A stretch of DNA of 64,000 nucleotides, from assembly GCA_020161315.1 (NCBI GenBank), contig JAIUOH010000004.1:45616-109615 (forward strand), in the 5' to 3' direction. This document shows positions 56,681 to 64,000 of the stretch, piece after piece. The notes under the pieces were generated by a model that was not told the origin of the DNA, did not search any database, and was given only the letters and a program-made list of their open reading frames with translations. The translations under genes were made by a program, and so were the position numbers. The stretch comes from Actinomycetota bacterium. GTDB lineage: Bacteria; Actinomycetota; Actinomycetes; Actinomycetales; Microbacteriaceae. The first letter of the stretch is position 1, and each line of letters opens with the position of its first letter.

Positions 56681-58327
56681 TCAGGCGGCCAGCGTCGCGA
56701 CGGCAGTGATGGCGCTGACTGGCAGCGTGCGCTCGACACCGGCCAGCTGGTCGGTTGCCCGCAGGCGCCCGCCCTTGAGCGACACCGGCAGCAGCGTGAA
56801 CTCGCGCTCGTCACCACCCGCAACCGCGGTGACGCGCACAGGGCTGCGGTCTCGAATGGCGAGCTCGAGCCTGCGGGTGAGGTCGCCCTCGCCGCTGCCC
56901 TCGGCGGATGCGGCCAGCACGCGCTCAATCATTGCCTGCAGCTCGTCTTCGTGCATGGTCGAACTCTTCGACAGGCCCGGGGAACGGCCAGCGGGGCTAG
57001 ATGCTCCCCTCGACGGGCGCAACGACCGATTTGCCAGCGCAGCACCGGCATCCCAGCCGTGCAGATCGAGAGAACTCGAGGTGCCCTCGAAGCCCGGCGC
57101 GTATTCGTTCGCCTTGCGGTCGAGGTCGCGCAGCAGGTAGTCGAGCGGCTGCGGAATGCCGGTGAGCGAGAGCCGCTCAAGCGCGGCGCGCACTTCGTGC
57201 GTGCCTGATCCCGCGCGCAGCACCGCCTTCGTGAGGCGCTCGGTGCTCACCCGTAGCGACGCGGCGGGCCCGAGCTGTTCGGTCTCAGCGATTGCGCCAA
57301 GCACGGCCTCGTCTTCGGGGGGCAGTGGGCCCGGCACGATGATGCTGAGGTCTGGCTGTAGGTAGACGCCAGGCACGTTGCCCGGAATGTCGCGCTCGGC
57401 GATCGCTGCAGCGGTCGCGTCGTCTCTGCCCAGCAGCGCTGACGCGACGGGTGTGAGGTGGCCGTGCAGCGTCAGCCCAAGATCTTCTGCGGCGGCGGTC
57501 ACGCTCACGAGCGACTCGATCTCGGCTTCGGGCAGCAGCGGGTAGTCGCGCGGCAGCGTCTCGGCAACCTCGCGCAGCTTGCCGCCCGTCTCGCTGAGCC
57601 CGCGCAGCAGGCGTGCGTCGAAGCGCGCAGCCTGGGCTCGTGCGAGCTCGATCCAACGCTCGGGGTAGCTGTACTGCATGAGCCAACGCTGCGTTTCGGG
57701 CTCGGCGATGCCGAGCTGTTCGGTGCCGGTCTGGTCGATGTGTGCGTGTAGCAGGCCGGCCGCGCGCATCACGTCGAGCAGCCTTGATGCCTGCTCGGGC
57801 GAGCAGTGTGCGGCCTCGGCGAGTTCGCGCACCGCGACGACCGCTGGCCGCCCCTTGCGGCCGAGTCGCACCGGGTGCGCCGCGATGGTGTGCAGCAGTT
57901 TGGCGGTGCGGCGCACTGAGGTGAGTGCCGCGGCAAACCAGCCAGTGAAGTCTTCGGGGGTGATGCCCGCGTCCGACATCGCGGGCTGGGCGGCGGTAGC
58001 CTGAGCCGGGAGCGCCTCGGTCACCTCGAGCAGAGGGTGCGGTGAGCCGTCGGCGTCGGTTCCGATCAGACCGAGCCCAGCAAGAGATGCGAGGATCCCC
58101 GGGTCGGCGTCATCGCCGCCCGCGAGGGCACGCAGCGCATCGAGGTCTTCACGGTGTGCCGATTGCAGGGCGCGCGAGATCGAATCGGCGCGCAGCAACT
58201 CGATCGCGAGGCCGAGTGGCTCGTGCACCACAGCGGGTGAGATTACGCGCCTGCTCGCGACAAGCCTGGTGAGGGCTTGCTGATCCATCGCAGCGATCGA
58301 CGCCGCGAGCGCGAGAGTGCCGGTCAC
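56681..58327 (-). CDS. Helicase-associated domain protein (Helicase_C_3, PF13625)
   Basis: A 548-residue protein without its own helicase motifs. The central region (LPEAEIESLVSVTAAAEDLGLTLHGHL ... VYLQPDLSIIVPGPLPP ... LLRDLDRKANEY) matches the actinobacterial helicase-associated family that sits beside XPB. A Ser/Arg/Pro insert (about 432-457, RGASSPAGRSPGLSKSS) coincides with a family C-like sequence near 56958-56976. It is likely an accessory factor for the helicase. Confidence 0.8.
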   Translation of the reverse strand: MTGTLALAASIAAMDQQALTRLVASRRVISPAVVHEPLGLAIELLRADSISRALQSAHREDLDALRALAGGDDADPGILASLAGLGLIGTDADGSPHPLLEVTEALPAQATAAQPAMSDAGITPEDFTGWFAAALTSVRRTAKLLHTIAAHPVRLGRKGRPAVVAVRELAEAAHCSPEQASRLLDVMRAAGLLHAHIDQTGTEQLGIAEPETQRWLMQYSYPERWIELARAQAARFDARLLRGLSETGGKLREVAETLPRDYPLLPEAEIESLVSVTAAAEDLGLTLHGHLTPVASALLGRDDATAAAIAERDIPGNVPGVYLQPDLSIIVPGPLPPEDEAVLGAIAETEQLGPAASLRVSTERLTKAVLRAGSGTHEVRAALERLSLTGIPQPLDYLLRDLDRKANEYAPGFEGTSSSLDLHGWDAGAALANRSLRPSRGASSPAGRSPGLSKSSTMHEDELQAMIERVLAASAEGSGEGDLTRRLELAIRDRSPVRVTAVAGGDEREFTLLPVSLKGGRLRATDQLAGVERTLPVSAITAVATLAA

Positions 58328-58331
58328 GAGA

Positions 58332-58580
58332 CTACTTCTCTCTGCCCCTGCGGCTGAAGTTGATCACGAGCAGTGCGATGAGCAGCAAGAAGCCGACGGG
58401 CAGGCCAACGTAGGCGATAACGGTAACAAACTGCCAGATGCCACCGGCGAGTGCCTTGGGGCCAGCTGCCATCGCAACGATCAGGGTGGTCAAGTAAGAG
58501 GCAACTGCGATCACGATGATCGACACCGAGGTGTACGCGAGCGCCTTCTCAAGTACTGAGTTCTTTTGCTGAGCAGACAT
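58332..58580 (-). CDS. Small two-helix membrane protein
   Basis: An 82-residue protein, MSAQQKNSVLEKALAYTS, with two or three hydrophobic segments (SIIVIAVASYLTTLIVAMAAG and VIAYVGLPVGFLLLIALLVI) and the basic end SRRGREK. ATG 58580 is preferred to the upstream start at 58694; a TAGAAT hexamer lies about 8 nt upstream. The stop is 4 bp from the helicase-associated gene start. Function unknown. Confidence 0.7.
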   Translation of the reverse strand: MSAQQKNSVLEKALAYTSVSIIVIAVASYLTTLIVAMAAGPKALAGGIWQFVTVIAYVGLPVGFLLLIALLVINFSRRGREK

Positions 58581-58772
58581 CCTGTCTATTCTACGCCGTT
58601 TTGCGCGTGTCAGAAGCGTTACCGAGTCGGTGCCGACTTGAGCTTGACACGCGCTGTGGGCGAGGAGGAATGTTGCCTTGCGGCCGACGTGCAACCCTCT
58701 TGCGACTTCGCGAATGGGTCACTTCAAATCGCGACCGAATCGTAATCAAAGAGAATGTGAAAGAATGCCATG

Positions 58773-58791
58773 GTGCAATGTACAATTGCAC
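58773..58791. promoter_or_regulatory. Operator candidate overlapping the liv promoter
   Basis: GTGCAAT-GTACA-ATTGCAC, a perfect 7-bp dyad. A TACAAT hexamer (58781-58786) within it could be the -10 of livJ, so a bound protein would block initiation. Confidence 0.5.
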
Positions 58792-58861
58792 TGAATGCGA
58801 GATGACCCACCTGGTCTCACGCATCGAATGATCCAACGAAGCATCATCGGAAGGACCCCAG

Positions 58862-60031
58862 ATGTTCTCACGTACCACGCGCATGAAGCGCACTCTCGCG
58901 CTCGGTGCGCTTGCCGCAACGGCAGCGCTCGCGCTCTCGGCTTGTTCGGGCGGCCTCGCGGGCGGCGGCGAAACCGACTCGGGCGACGGGCCCATCAAGT
59001 TCGGCATGCTCGCCCCGTTCTCGGGCTCTGAGGCGGCATTCGGCGACTACATGAAGTTCGGCGCGCAGCTCGCGATCGACGAGATCAACGCTGACGGCGG
59101 CGTCGCTGGGCGCGACCTCGAACTCGTCACCGAAGACGACGCGTGTGACGCGACAGCATCGGTCGCCGCGGCGCAGAAGCTCGTCACCGCTGGTGTCAAG
59201 GGCTCGGTCGGCGGTTACTGCTCGGGCGCGACGCTGCCCACCCTGCCAATCTTCGCCGACGCGGGCATTCCCATGGTGATCCCCGCAGCGAACTCGAATG
59301 AGCTCGTCGGCCAGGGCGCATTCATGATCAACGGCACCGGCACCCAGCAGGCTGAGGCCGCCGTGACCTGGATCAACAAGGAGGGCGCGAAGAACGTCGT
59401 CATCATCGACGACAACGAGGCTTACCCCAAGGATCTCGCAGACTCGATCGAGAAGCAGGCCGAGGGCCTGACCGTTGCTCGAGAGCACGTGAACCCAGAC
59501 GAGAAGGATTTCTCGGCAGCGGTGAACAGCGTGCTCGGCAAGAGCCCCGACTTCGTGGTCTGGACCGGCTACTACCAGGCTGGTGGCCTGCTCATCAAGC
59601 AGCTGCGCGCCGCAGGCTACGCTGGCCCGATCCTTGTTGGTGACGGCTCGGTTGACGCTCAGCTCTCGGCAATCGCCGGTGCAGACGCAATGACCGGCGT
59701 GGTCGGCACCTTCACTCGCACCCCCGACATGCTCGAGAACGGTGCGCAGTGGATCGAGGACTACAAGAAGGTCTCGGGCGGCAAGGAGCCCGGCCCTTAC
59801 TCGATTCAGACCTACGAGGCAGTGAAGACCCTCGCAGAGGCAATGAACGTTGCTGAGGGCACCGACTACGACAAGGTCGTCTCGGCGCTCAAGGGCCTGA
59901 AGGACTTCCCGCTGCTGACCGGCAACCTGACCTTCGCTGACGACGGCTCGCGCCAGGGTGGTGGCTTCGTCATCGTAGAGCCCACCGGCGACGGCGGCGC
60001 GTTCGTTCTGAAGGATGAGCTCAAGGGTTAA
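58862..60031 (+). CDS. livJ: Branched-chain amino acid ABC transporter, substrate-binding lipoprotein
   Basis: A 389-residue lipoprotein with lipobox LSAC after MKRTLALGALAATAALA. The Leu/Ile/Val-binding fold is opened by IKFGMLAPFSGSEAAFGDYMKFGAQLAIDEIN. ATG 58862 has GGAAGGA upstream; ATG 58883 is also possible. First gene of livJ-H-M-G-F, transcribed from a promoter with a palindromic site. Binding of leucine, isoleucine or valine is inferred from family; related proteins bind amides or urea. Confidence 0.9.
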   Translation: MFSRTTRMKRTLALGALAATAALALSACSGGLAGGGETDSGDGPIKFGMLAPFSGSEAAFGDYMKFGAQLAIDEINADGGVAGRDLELVTEDDACDATASVAAAQKLVTAGVKGSVGGYCSGATLPTLPIFADAGIPMVIPAANSNELVGQGAFMINGTGTQQAEAAVTWINKEGAKNVVIIDDNEAYPKDLADSIEKQAEGLTVAREHVNPDEKDFSAAVNSVLGKSPDFVVWTGYYQAGGLLIKQLRAAGYAGPILVGDGSVDAQLSAIAGADAMTGVVGTFTRTPDMLENGAQWIEDYKKVSGGKEPGPYSIQTYEAVKTLAEAMNVAEGTDYDKVVSALKGLKDFPLLTGNLTFADDGSRQGGGFVIVEPTGDGGAFVLKDELKG

Positions 60032-60128
60032 ACAAACTGTGAACGGGGTTTCTAGATCGCGCGTTTCGACCGCTCTGGAAACCCCGTTTGCTCTGCCCCA
60101 CGTCTTCGACGTCTGAGAAAGGCACCGC

Positions 60129-61022
60129 ATGTTCCAACTCATCTGGGACGGCCTCTTTGTGGGTTCGTTCTACGCACTCGTCGCCCTCGGCTACAGCATG
60201 GTGTACGGCATCATTAAGCTGCTGAACTTTGCCCACGGCGACCTCTATATGCTCGGCTCGTTTATCGCCTTCGTGGTGATCGGCGGCCTCACGGGCCTCA
60301 TGGGCATCGGATCTATTCCGATCCTTTTGCTCGTGCTGCTCATCTCGATGCTCGCAACAGGCGGCATCGGCGTGCTGATCGAACGCGTCGCCTATAGGCC
60401 GCTTCGAAACAGCCCCAGGCTCTCTGCGCTCATCACCGCGGTCGGCGTCTCGTTCACGATCGAGTACGCAGTCAGGCAGATCTTCGGCGCAGACCCCGAG
60501 GTGTTCCCGTTGCAGCTCTCGGGTCAGCCAATGCAGATCTTGGGCGCTCGCATTACGATGCCTCAGGTCATTCTGATGGCGGTCGCCGCGGTGCTCATGA
60601 TTCTGCTGCAGCGTTACGTGATGCACTCGCGCGAGGGCCGCGCAATGCGCGCGATCGCGCTCGACCAGAACGCGGCGCTGCTCATGGGCGTCAACGTCAA
60701 CAAGGTGATCTCACGCACCTTCTTCATCGGCTCGGCGCTCGCCGGTGCGGCAGGCGTGATGGCCGCGGCCTACTACGGCAGCATCGACTTCTTGATGGGC
60801 TTCGTGATTGGCCTGAAGGCTTTCACCGCGGCAGTGATTGGCGGCATCGGCAACCTCTACGGTGCGATGGTCGGCGGCATTGTGCTCGGCCTGCTCGAGT
60901 CGTTCGGCACGAACTGGTTTGGTGGCGAGTGGCGCGACGTGTTCGCGTTCGGCTTCCTGATTCTGTTCCTCGTATTCAAGCCCACCGGTCTGCTCGGTGA
61001 GCGCGTTGTAGAGAGGGTGTAG
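60129..61022 (+). CDS. livH: Branched-chain amino acid ABC transporter permease
   Basis: A 297-residue permease of about eight helices. LivH landmarks are GSFYALVALGYSMVYGIIKLLNFAHGD near the start and GLKAFTAAVIGGIGNLYGAMVGG near the end, the cytoplasmic coupling loop. It follows livJ by 97 bp and ends 2 bp before livM. Confidence 0.93.
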   Translation: MFQLIWDGLFVGSFYALVALGYSMVYGIIKLLNFAHGDLYMLGSFIAFVVIGGLTGLMGIGSIPILLLVLLISMLATGGIGVLIERVAYRPLRNSPRLSALITAVGVSFTIEYAVRQIFGADPEVFPLQLSGQPMQILGARITMPQVILMAVAAVLMILLQRYVMHSREGRAMRAIALDQNAALLMGVNVNKVISRTFFIGSALAGAAGVMAAAYYGSIDFLMGFVIGLKAFTAAVIGGIGNLYGAMVGGIVLGLLESFGTNWFGGEWRDVFAFGFLILFLVFKPTGLLGERVVERV

Positions 61023-61024
61023 TC

Positions 61025-62170
61025 ATGGCTAAGTCAAGCTACAATTTGCCGGCACCTGCCCCGACCATTGCACGGCCGCCCGCGGTCTCCGGCCTGCTGG
61101 CACCCACGCGGTTCATGCGGCTCGTGGCGCTCGTACTGTTCGTCGCGGTGGCGGTGCTGCCCTTCATCGACAACAGTCCCTATCTCATCTCGATTCTGAC
61201 CTCGGCGATGATTTATGTCGTGCTCGCGATGGGGCTGAATGTGGTGGTCGGCTACGCTGGCCTGCTCGACCTCGGCTTCATCGCCTTCATGGCGGTCGGC
61301 GCCTACACGAGCGGCATTCTGACCACGCAGTTCGGCTGGAGCATGTTCGAGTCGATCCCCGTGGTGATTCTTGCCTGCATCGCTGCCGGCCTCATCATCG
61401 GTGGCCCGACGCTACGTCTTCGCAGCGACTACCTCGCGATCGTGACGCTCGGCTTCGGTGAGATTATTCGTATCACCGCGAAGAACCTGCAGATCACGGG
61501 CGGCGCCACGGGCATCCACGGCATTCCTACCTGGTCGTTCTTCGGCTGGTCGTTCAAAGACGGGCTCGAGCTCGGCGGCATCACCTTCAACTCGAAGATT
61601 CTCTTCTACTACTTCGTGCTGTTTGTCGGCATCGGTCTCGCTGTGGTTGCGGTTTCGCGCCTCGGCAAGGGCAAGCTCGGTCGCGCGTGGAAGTCGGTGC
61701 GCGACGACGAAGACGTCAGCGAGGCGATGGGCATCAACGGCTACAAGACCAAGCTGATGGCCTACATCATCGGCGCGGTCTGGGGCGGTTTTGCTGGCAC
61801 GCTCATGGCGGCACACCTCTCGGCGATCTCGCCAAACAGCTTCGAGTTCTTGTACTCGGCGCTCGTGCTTATGGCGGTCGTGCTCGGTGGCATGGGGTCG
61901 ACCCCCGGTGTGATCATCGGCGCACTGTTCGTGTCACTCGCACCCGAGTTCTTGCGCGAGTTCAGCGAGTGGCGCTACCTGCTCTTCGGTGTGCTGCTCG
62001 TGGTTGTCATGATCTTCAGGCCAAAGGGCATCTGGCCGGCCACGGCCGTGCTGCCGTTCCTGAAGAAACGCCAGATTCAAGAAGTGCCCCCGACCGAGGT
62101 GGTTACGGTGGTCGGCGAGCTCGACGATGAATTCGATATCGATGGCTCCGACAAGGAGGGCAAGCGATGA
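61025..62170 (+). CDS. livM: Branched-chain amino acid ABC transporter permease
   Basis: A 381-residue permease. LivM motifs are MGLNVVVGYAGLLDLGFIAFMAVGAYTSGIL and the coupling loop AALVLMAVVLGGMGSTPG-type segment (ALVLMAVVLGGMGSTPGVIIG). It has an extended acidic C-terminus. The stop overlaps the livG start by ATGA. Confidence 0.93.
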   Translation: MAKSSYNLPAPAPTIARPPAVSGLLAPTRFMRLVALVLFVAVAVLPFIDNSPYLISILTSAMIYVVLAMGLNVVVGYAGLLDLGFIAFMAVGAYTSGILTTQFGWSMFESIPVVILACIAAGLIIGGPTLRLRSDYLAIVTLGFGEIIRITAKNLQITGGATGIHGIPTWSFFGWSFKDGLELGGITFNSKILFYYFVLFVGIGLAVVAVSRLGKGKLGRAWKSVRDDEDVSEAMGINGYKTKLMAYIIGAVWGGFAGTLMAAHLSAISPNSFEFLYSALVLMAVVLGGMGSTPGVIIGALFVSLAPEFLREFSEWRYLLFGVLLVVVMIFRPKGIWPATAVLPFLKKRQIQEVPPTEVVTVVGELDDEFDIDGSDKEGKR

Positions 62171-63033
62171 GCGATACAAACTTAAGCGCTGGCATTGACA
62201 CGGGCGTGGGATCGGCCACGAGCGCTACCGTGGCGCAGCCCGCAGGGGCGGCTGCCGCTGGCGGTGTGCCGATCCTCGAAGTGAAAGACCTAGCAGTTTC
62301 GTTCGGTGGCATCAAAGCCGTCAACGGCCTGACCTTCTCGGTGCACGAGGGCGAGATCGTCTCGGTGATCGGCCCGAATGGTGCCGGCAAGACGAGCGCG
62401 TTCAACTGCATCTCGGGCTTCTACCGACCAAACCAGGGCTCGGTCACTTTCGACGGCAACCCGATCACGCGCAACAAGCCGTCTCGCATCACGCAGCTCG
62501 GCATGGCGCGCACGTTTCAGAACGTGCGTCTCTTCAAAGAGATGACCGTGCTTGAGAACGTGAAGACGGGCATGCACACAAGGCTGAAGCAGAACGTCTT
62601 CGACGCGATGCTGCACACGCCGCGGTACCGCCGCAGCGAGGCGCAGTGCACCGAAGACGCGCGCGGCTGGCTCGACTTCGTTGGCTTCAGGGCCGATGAT
62701 GAGCTGCTCGTGACGCAGCTGCCCTACGGTGAGCAGCGTCGCGTCGAGATCGCGCGTGCGCTCGCCACGCAGCCAAAGCTGCTGCTGCTCGACGAGCCCG
62801 CGGCAGGTCTCAACCACAACGAGAAGCAAGAGCTGATGGCGCTGATTCGTAAGATTCGCGATCTCGGTGTTGGCATTGTGCTCATTGAGCACGACATGGG
62901 TCTCGTGATGGAGATCTCGGAGCGCATCGTGGTGCTGAACTACGGCAAAGAGATCGCCGACGGCACGCCCGAGCAGATCAAGAACGACCCCGCGGTGATC
63001 GCGGCTTACCTTGGGGAGGACGACGATGAGTAA
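62167..63033 (+). CDS. livG: Branched-chain amino acid ABC transporter ATP-binding protein
   Basis: A 288-residue ATPase. Walker A GPNGAGKT is near residues 69-76, Q-loop MARTFQNVRLF, a signature region degenerate as LPYGEQRRVE (typical for LivG), Walker B LLLLDEPAAGL, and H-loop IEHDM. It overlaps livF by 8 nt. An Ala/Gly-rich N-terminal extension of about 35 residues is longer than usual. Confidence 0.93.
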   Translation: MSDTNLSAGIDTGVGSATSATVAQPAGAAAAGGVPILEVKDLAVSFGGIKAVNGLTFSVHEGEIVSVIGPNGAGKTSAFNCISGFYRPNQGSVTFDGNPITRNKPSRITQLGMARTFQNVRLFKEMTVLENVKTGMHTRLKQNVFDAMLHTPRYRRSEAQCTEDARGWLDFVGFRADDELLVTQLPYGEQRRVEIARALATQPKLLLLDEPAAGLNHNEKQELMALIRKIRDLGVGIVLIEHDMGLVMEISERIVVLNYGKEIADGTPEQIKNDPAVIAAYLGEDDDE

Positions 63034-63736
63034 CCTCGTGCTCGAAAACGTCGAGCTCTACTACAACCGCGTGCATGCGCTGCGTTCGCTCTCGTTCGAG
63101 GTGAAGGAGGGTGAGATTGTTGCCCTGCTCGGCAACAACGGCGCGGGCAAGACGTCGACGCTGTCGATGATCTCGGGCCTCGTGCGGTCGAAGAGTGGCA
63201 GCGTCAAGTGGGGCGACCGCGACCTCACGAAGATGCAGCCGTGGGACATCGTAGAGGCGGGTCTCTTGCACATTCCTGAGGGTCGCAAGATCTTCTCGAC
63301 CATGACCGTGCACGAGAATCTGCTGCTCGGCGGCTACCTGGTCAAAGACCAGAAGCTCGTGCAAGAGCGCGCCGACTACGCCTACGAGCTGATGCCGCGC
63401 CTGCTCGAGCGTCGCACCCAGCAGGGTGGCACGCTCTCGGGTGGCGAGCAGCAGATGCTTGCGCTCGGGCGCGCGCTCGTTGGTGGGCCGAAGTTGCTGC
63501 TGCTCGACGAGCCCTCGATGGGGCTCGCGCCGCTGATTGTGAAGCAGGTGATGGAGATCATTGCCGAGGTCAATAAGCAGGGCACGACCATTCTGCTCGT
63601 TGAGCAGAATGCGAAGGCCGCGCTGAAGATCGCCGACCGCGCCTACGTGCTCGAGTCGGGTCGCGTGACGCTCTCGGGGCCTGCTGCAGAGCTCGCCGAG
63701 GACTCGCGCGTGATCGAGGCCTACCTGGGCGCGTAG
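63026..63736 (+). CDS. livF: Branched-chain amino acid ABC transporter ATP-binding protein
   Basis: A 236-residue ATPase. Walker A GNNGAGKT near residue 35, signature LSGGEQQMLALGRAL, Walker B LLLLDEPSMGLAP, H-loop VEQN. Second nucleotide-binding subunit of the importer. ATG 63026 has GGGGAGGA upstream. Followed by a strong terminator. Confidence 0.94.
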   Translation: MSNLVLENVELYYNRVHALRSLSFEVKEGEIVALLGNNGAGKTSTLSMISGLVRSKSGSVKWGDRDLTKMQPWDIVEAGLLHIPEGRKIFSTMTVHENLLLGGYLVKDQKLVQERADYAYELMPRLLERRTQQGGTLSGGEQQMLALGRALVGGPKLLLLDEPSMGLAPLIVKQVMEIIAEVNKQGTTILLVEQNAKAALKIADRAYVLESGRVTLSGPAAELAEDSRVIEAYLGA

Positions 63737-63742
63737 CGTCGA

Positions 63743-63788
63743 CAGCAAAGGGGGCGTGGGATCGGCTGATCCCACGCCCCCTTTGCTG
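63743..63788. terminator. liv operon terminator
   Basis: Perfect 21-bp stem (starts CAGCAAAGGGGGCGTGGG, 63743-63763; complement 63768-63788) with a GGCT loop. Confidence 0.88.
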
Positions 63789-63829
63789 TGCCGGCAGCGC
63801 CGCTCGCTTGCCCCGCGAACCCTCCCCAC

Positions 63830-63865
63830 GAATCCGGGTCAAAATTGCACGGTAAAAGGCCCCGC
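63830..63865. repeat. Possible family A half-element next to the insertion sequence
   Basis: AATCCGGGTCAAAATTGCAC and the following GGTAAAAGG align with the left arm and loop of A1 and A2, but the right arm is missing. It may be a truncated copy or simply the IS end. Confidence 0.35.
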
Positions 63866-63868
63866 AGA

Positions 63869-64000
63869 CTAGCTGTAGTTCCCGGTGAGGTTGTGAACGC
63901 GAGCTGACGGGGTGAGTCCTCCGATCCCGGTATGGGGTCGATGATGATTGTAGTGATGGAGCCAGGCACCATAGGTTGCGGCCCTGGCTTCATCACTGTC
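63869..64000 (-). CDS. IS481/IS3-type transposase, C-terminal fragment (window edge)
   Basis: The last 43 residues of an integrase-core transposase. WLHHYNHHRPHTGIGGLTP is the conserved C-terminal motif after the catalytic Glu, and the protein ends NLTGNYS-stop. The rest lies beyond the window. The adjacent IS end cannot be fixed from one side. Confidence 0.85.
   Translation of the reverse strand, partial: DSDEARAATYGAWLHHYNHHRPHTGIGGLTPSARVHNLTGNYS

Noticed and set aside
55186-56709. 507-codon plus-strand open frame opposite the XPB helicase
   Set aside because: Mirror of a conserved helicase gene in a high-GC genome; no ribosome site or protein motif.

Overview
The window is a gene-dense, high-GC actinobacterial chromosome segment. 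The family is most likely Microbacteriaceae, with a Leucobacter-like genus as a guess. This rests on an MtrA-MtrB-LpqB operon followed by comF, hpf and secA, a WhiB2-type regulator beside manA with DUF5719, DUF3499 and Rv3259-like genes, a groEL with CIRCE operators and no groES next to it, HtaA-type haem proteins and SpaA-type pili. No database was searched; names come from motifs and gene order.

Layout. 1-4.7 kb: cell-surface glycan genes (ABC exporter, GT4 glycosyltransferase, DUF2142 membrane protein). 4.8-8 kb: a small unknown gene, a lipoprotein-like polysaccharide deacetylase, and a phospholipase C-type phosphoesterase broken by a frameshift and an in-frame stop. 8-11.5 kb: accessory genes with AT-rich control regions (DUF4143 ATPase, alpha/beta hydrolase, class II Fic protein). 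11.5-20.4 kb: O-antigen-ligase-like protein, manA, whiB2, a 1050-residue GT2 membrane protein, DUF5719, DUF3499 and a degenerate metallopeptidase-fold protein. 20.6-30.6 kb: mtrA-mtrB-lpqB, comF, hpf, secA and a DsbA-like thiol oxidoreductase, then tRNA-Thr and a YdcZ-type transporter. 32.2-40 kb: msrB and a haem-acquisition block (two HtaA proteins, HmuT, HmuU, HmuV). 40-45.3 kb: LytR_C protein, groEL and an OmpR-type two-component system. 45.3-54.8 kb: a large ATP-binding LuxR regulator divergent from a sortase-assembled pilus operon (VWA tip pilin, backbone pilin, class C sortase). 54.8-58.6 kb: XPB-type helicase, helicase-associated protein and a small membrane protein. 58.9-63.7 kb: a complete branched-chain amino acid ABC importer (livJHMGF). 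The window ends in the 3' part of an IS481/IS3-type transposase.

The least explained structure is intergenic. Two unrelated families of about 60-bp stem-loops (A and B) each occur at least twice, and all four clear copies have a very G-rich flank. A third short repeat family (C, core TCGACAAGCTCGATG or GTCGAGCCTGTCGAG) lies between genes and also appears inside coding sequences. A 225-bp element with perfect 21-bp terminal inverted repeats sits between the DUF3499 and metallopeptidase-fold genes. Several accessory and regulatory genes look leaderless, with a -10-like hexamer 6-7 nt before the start codon.
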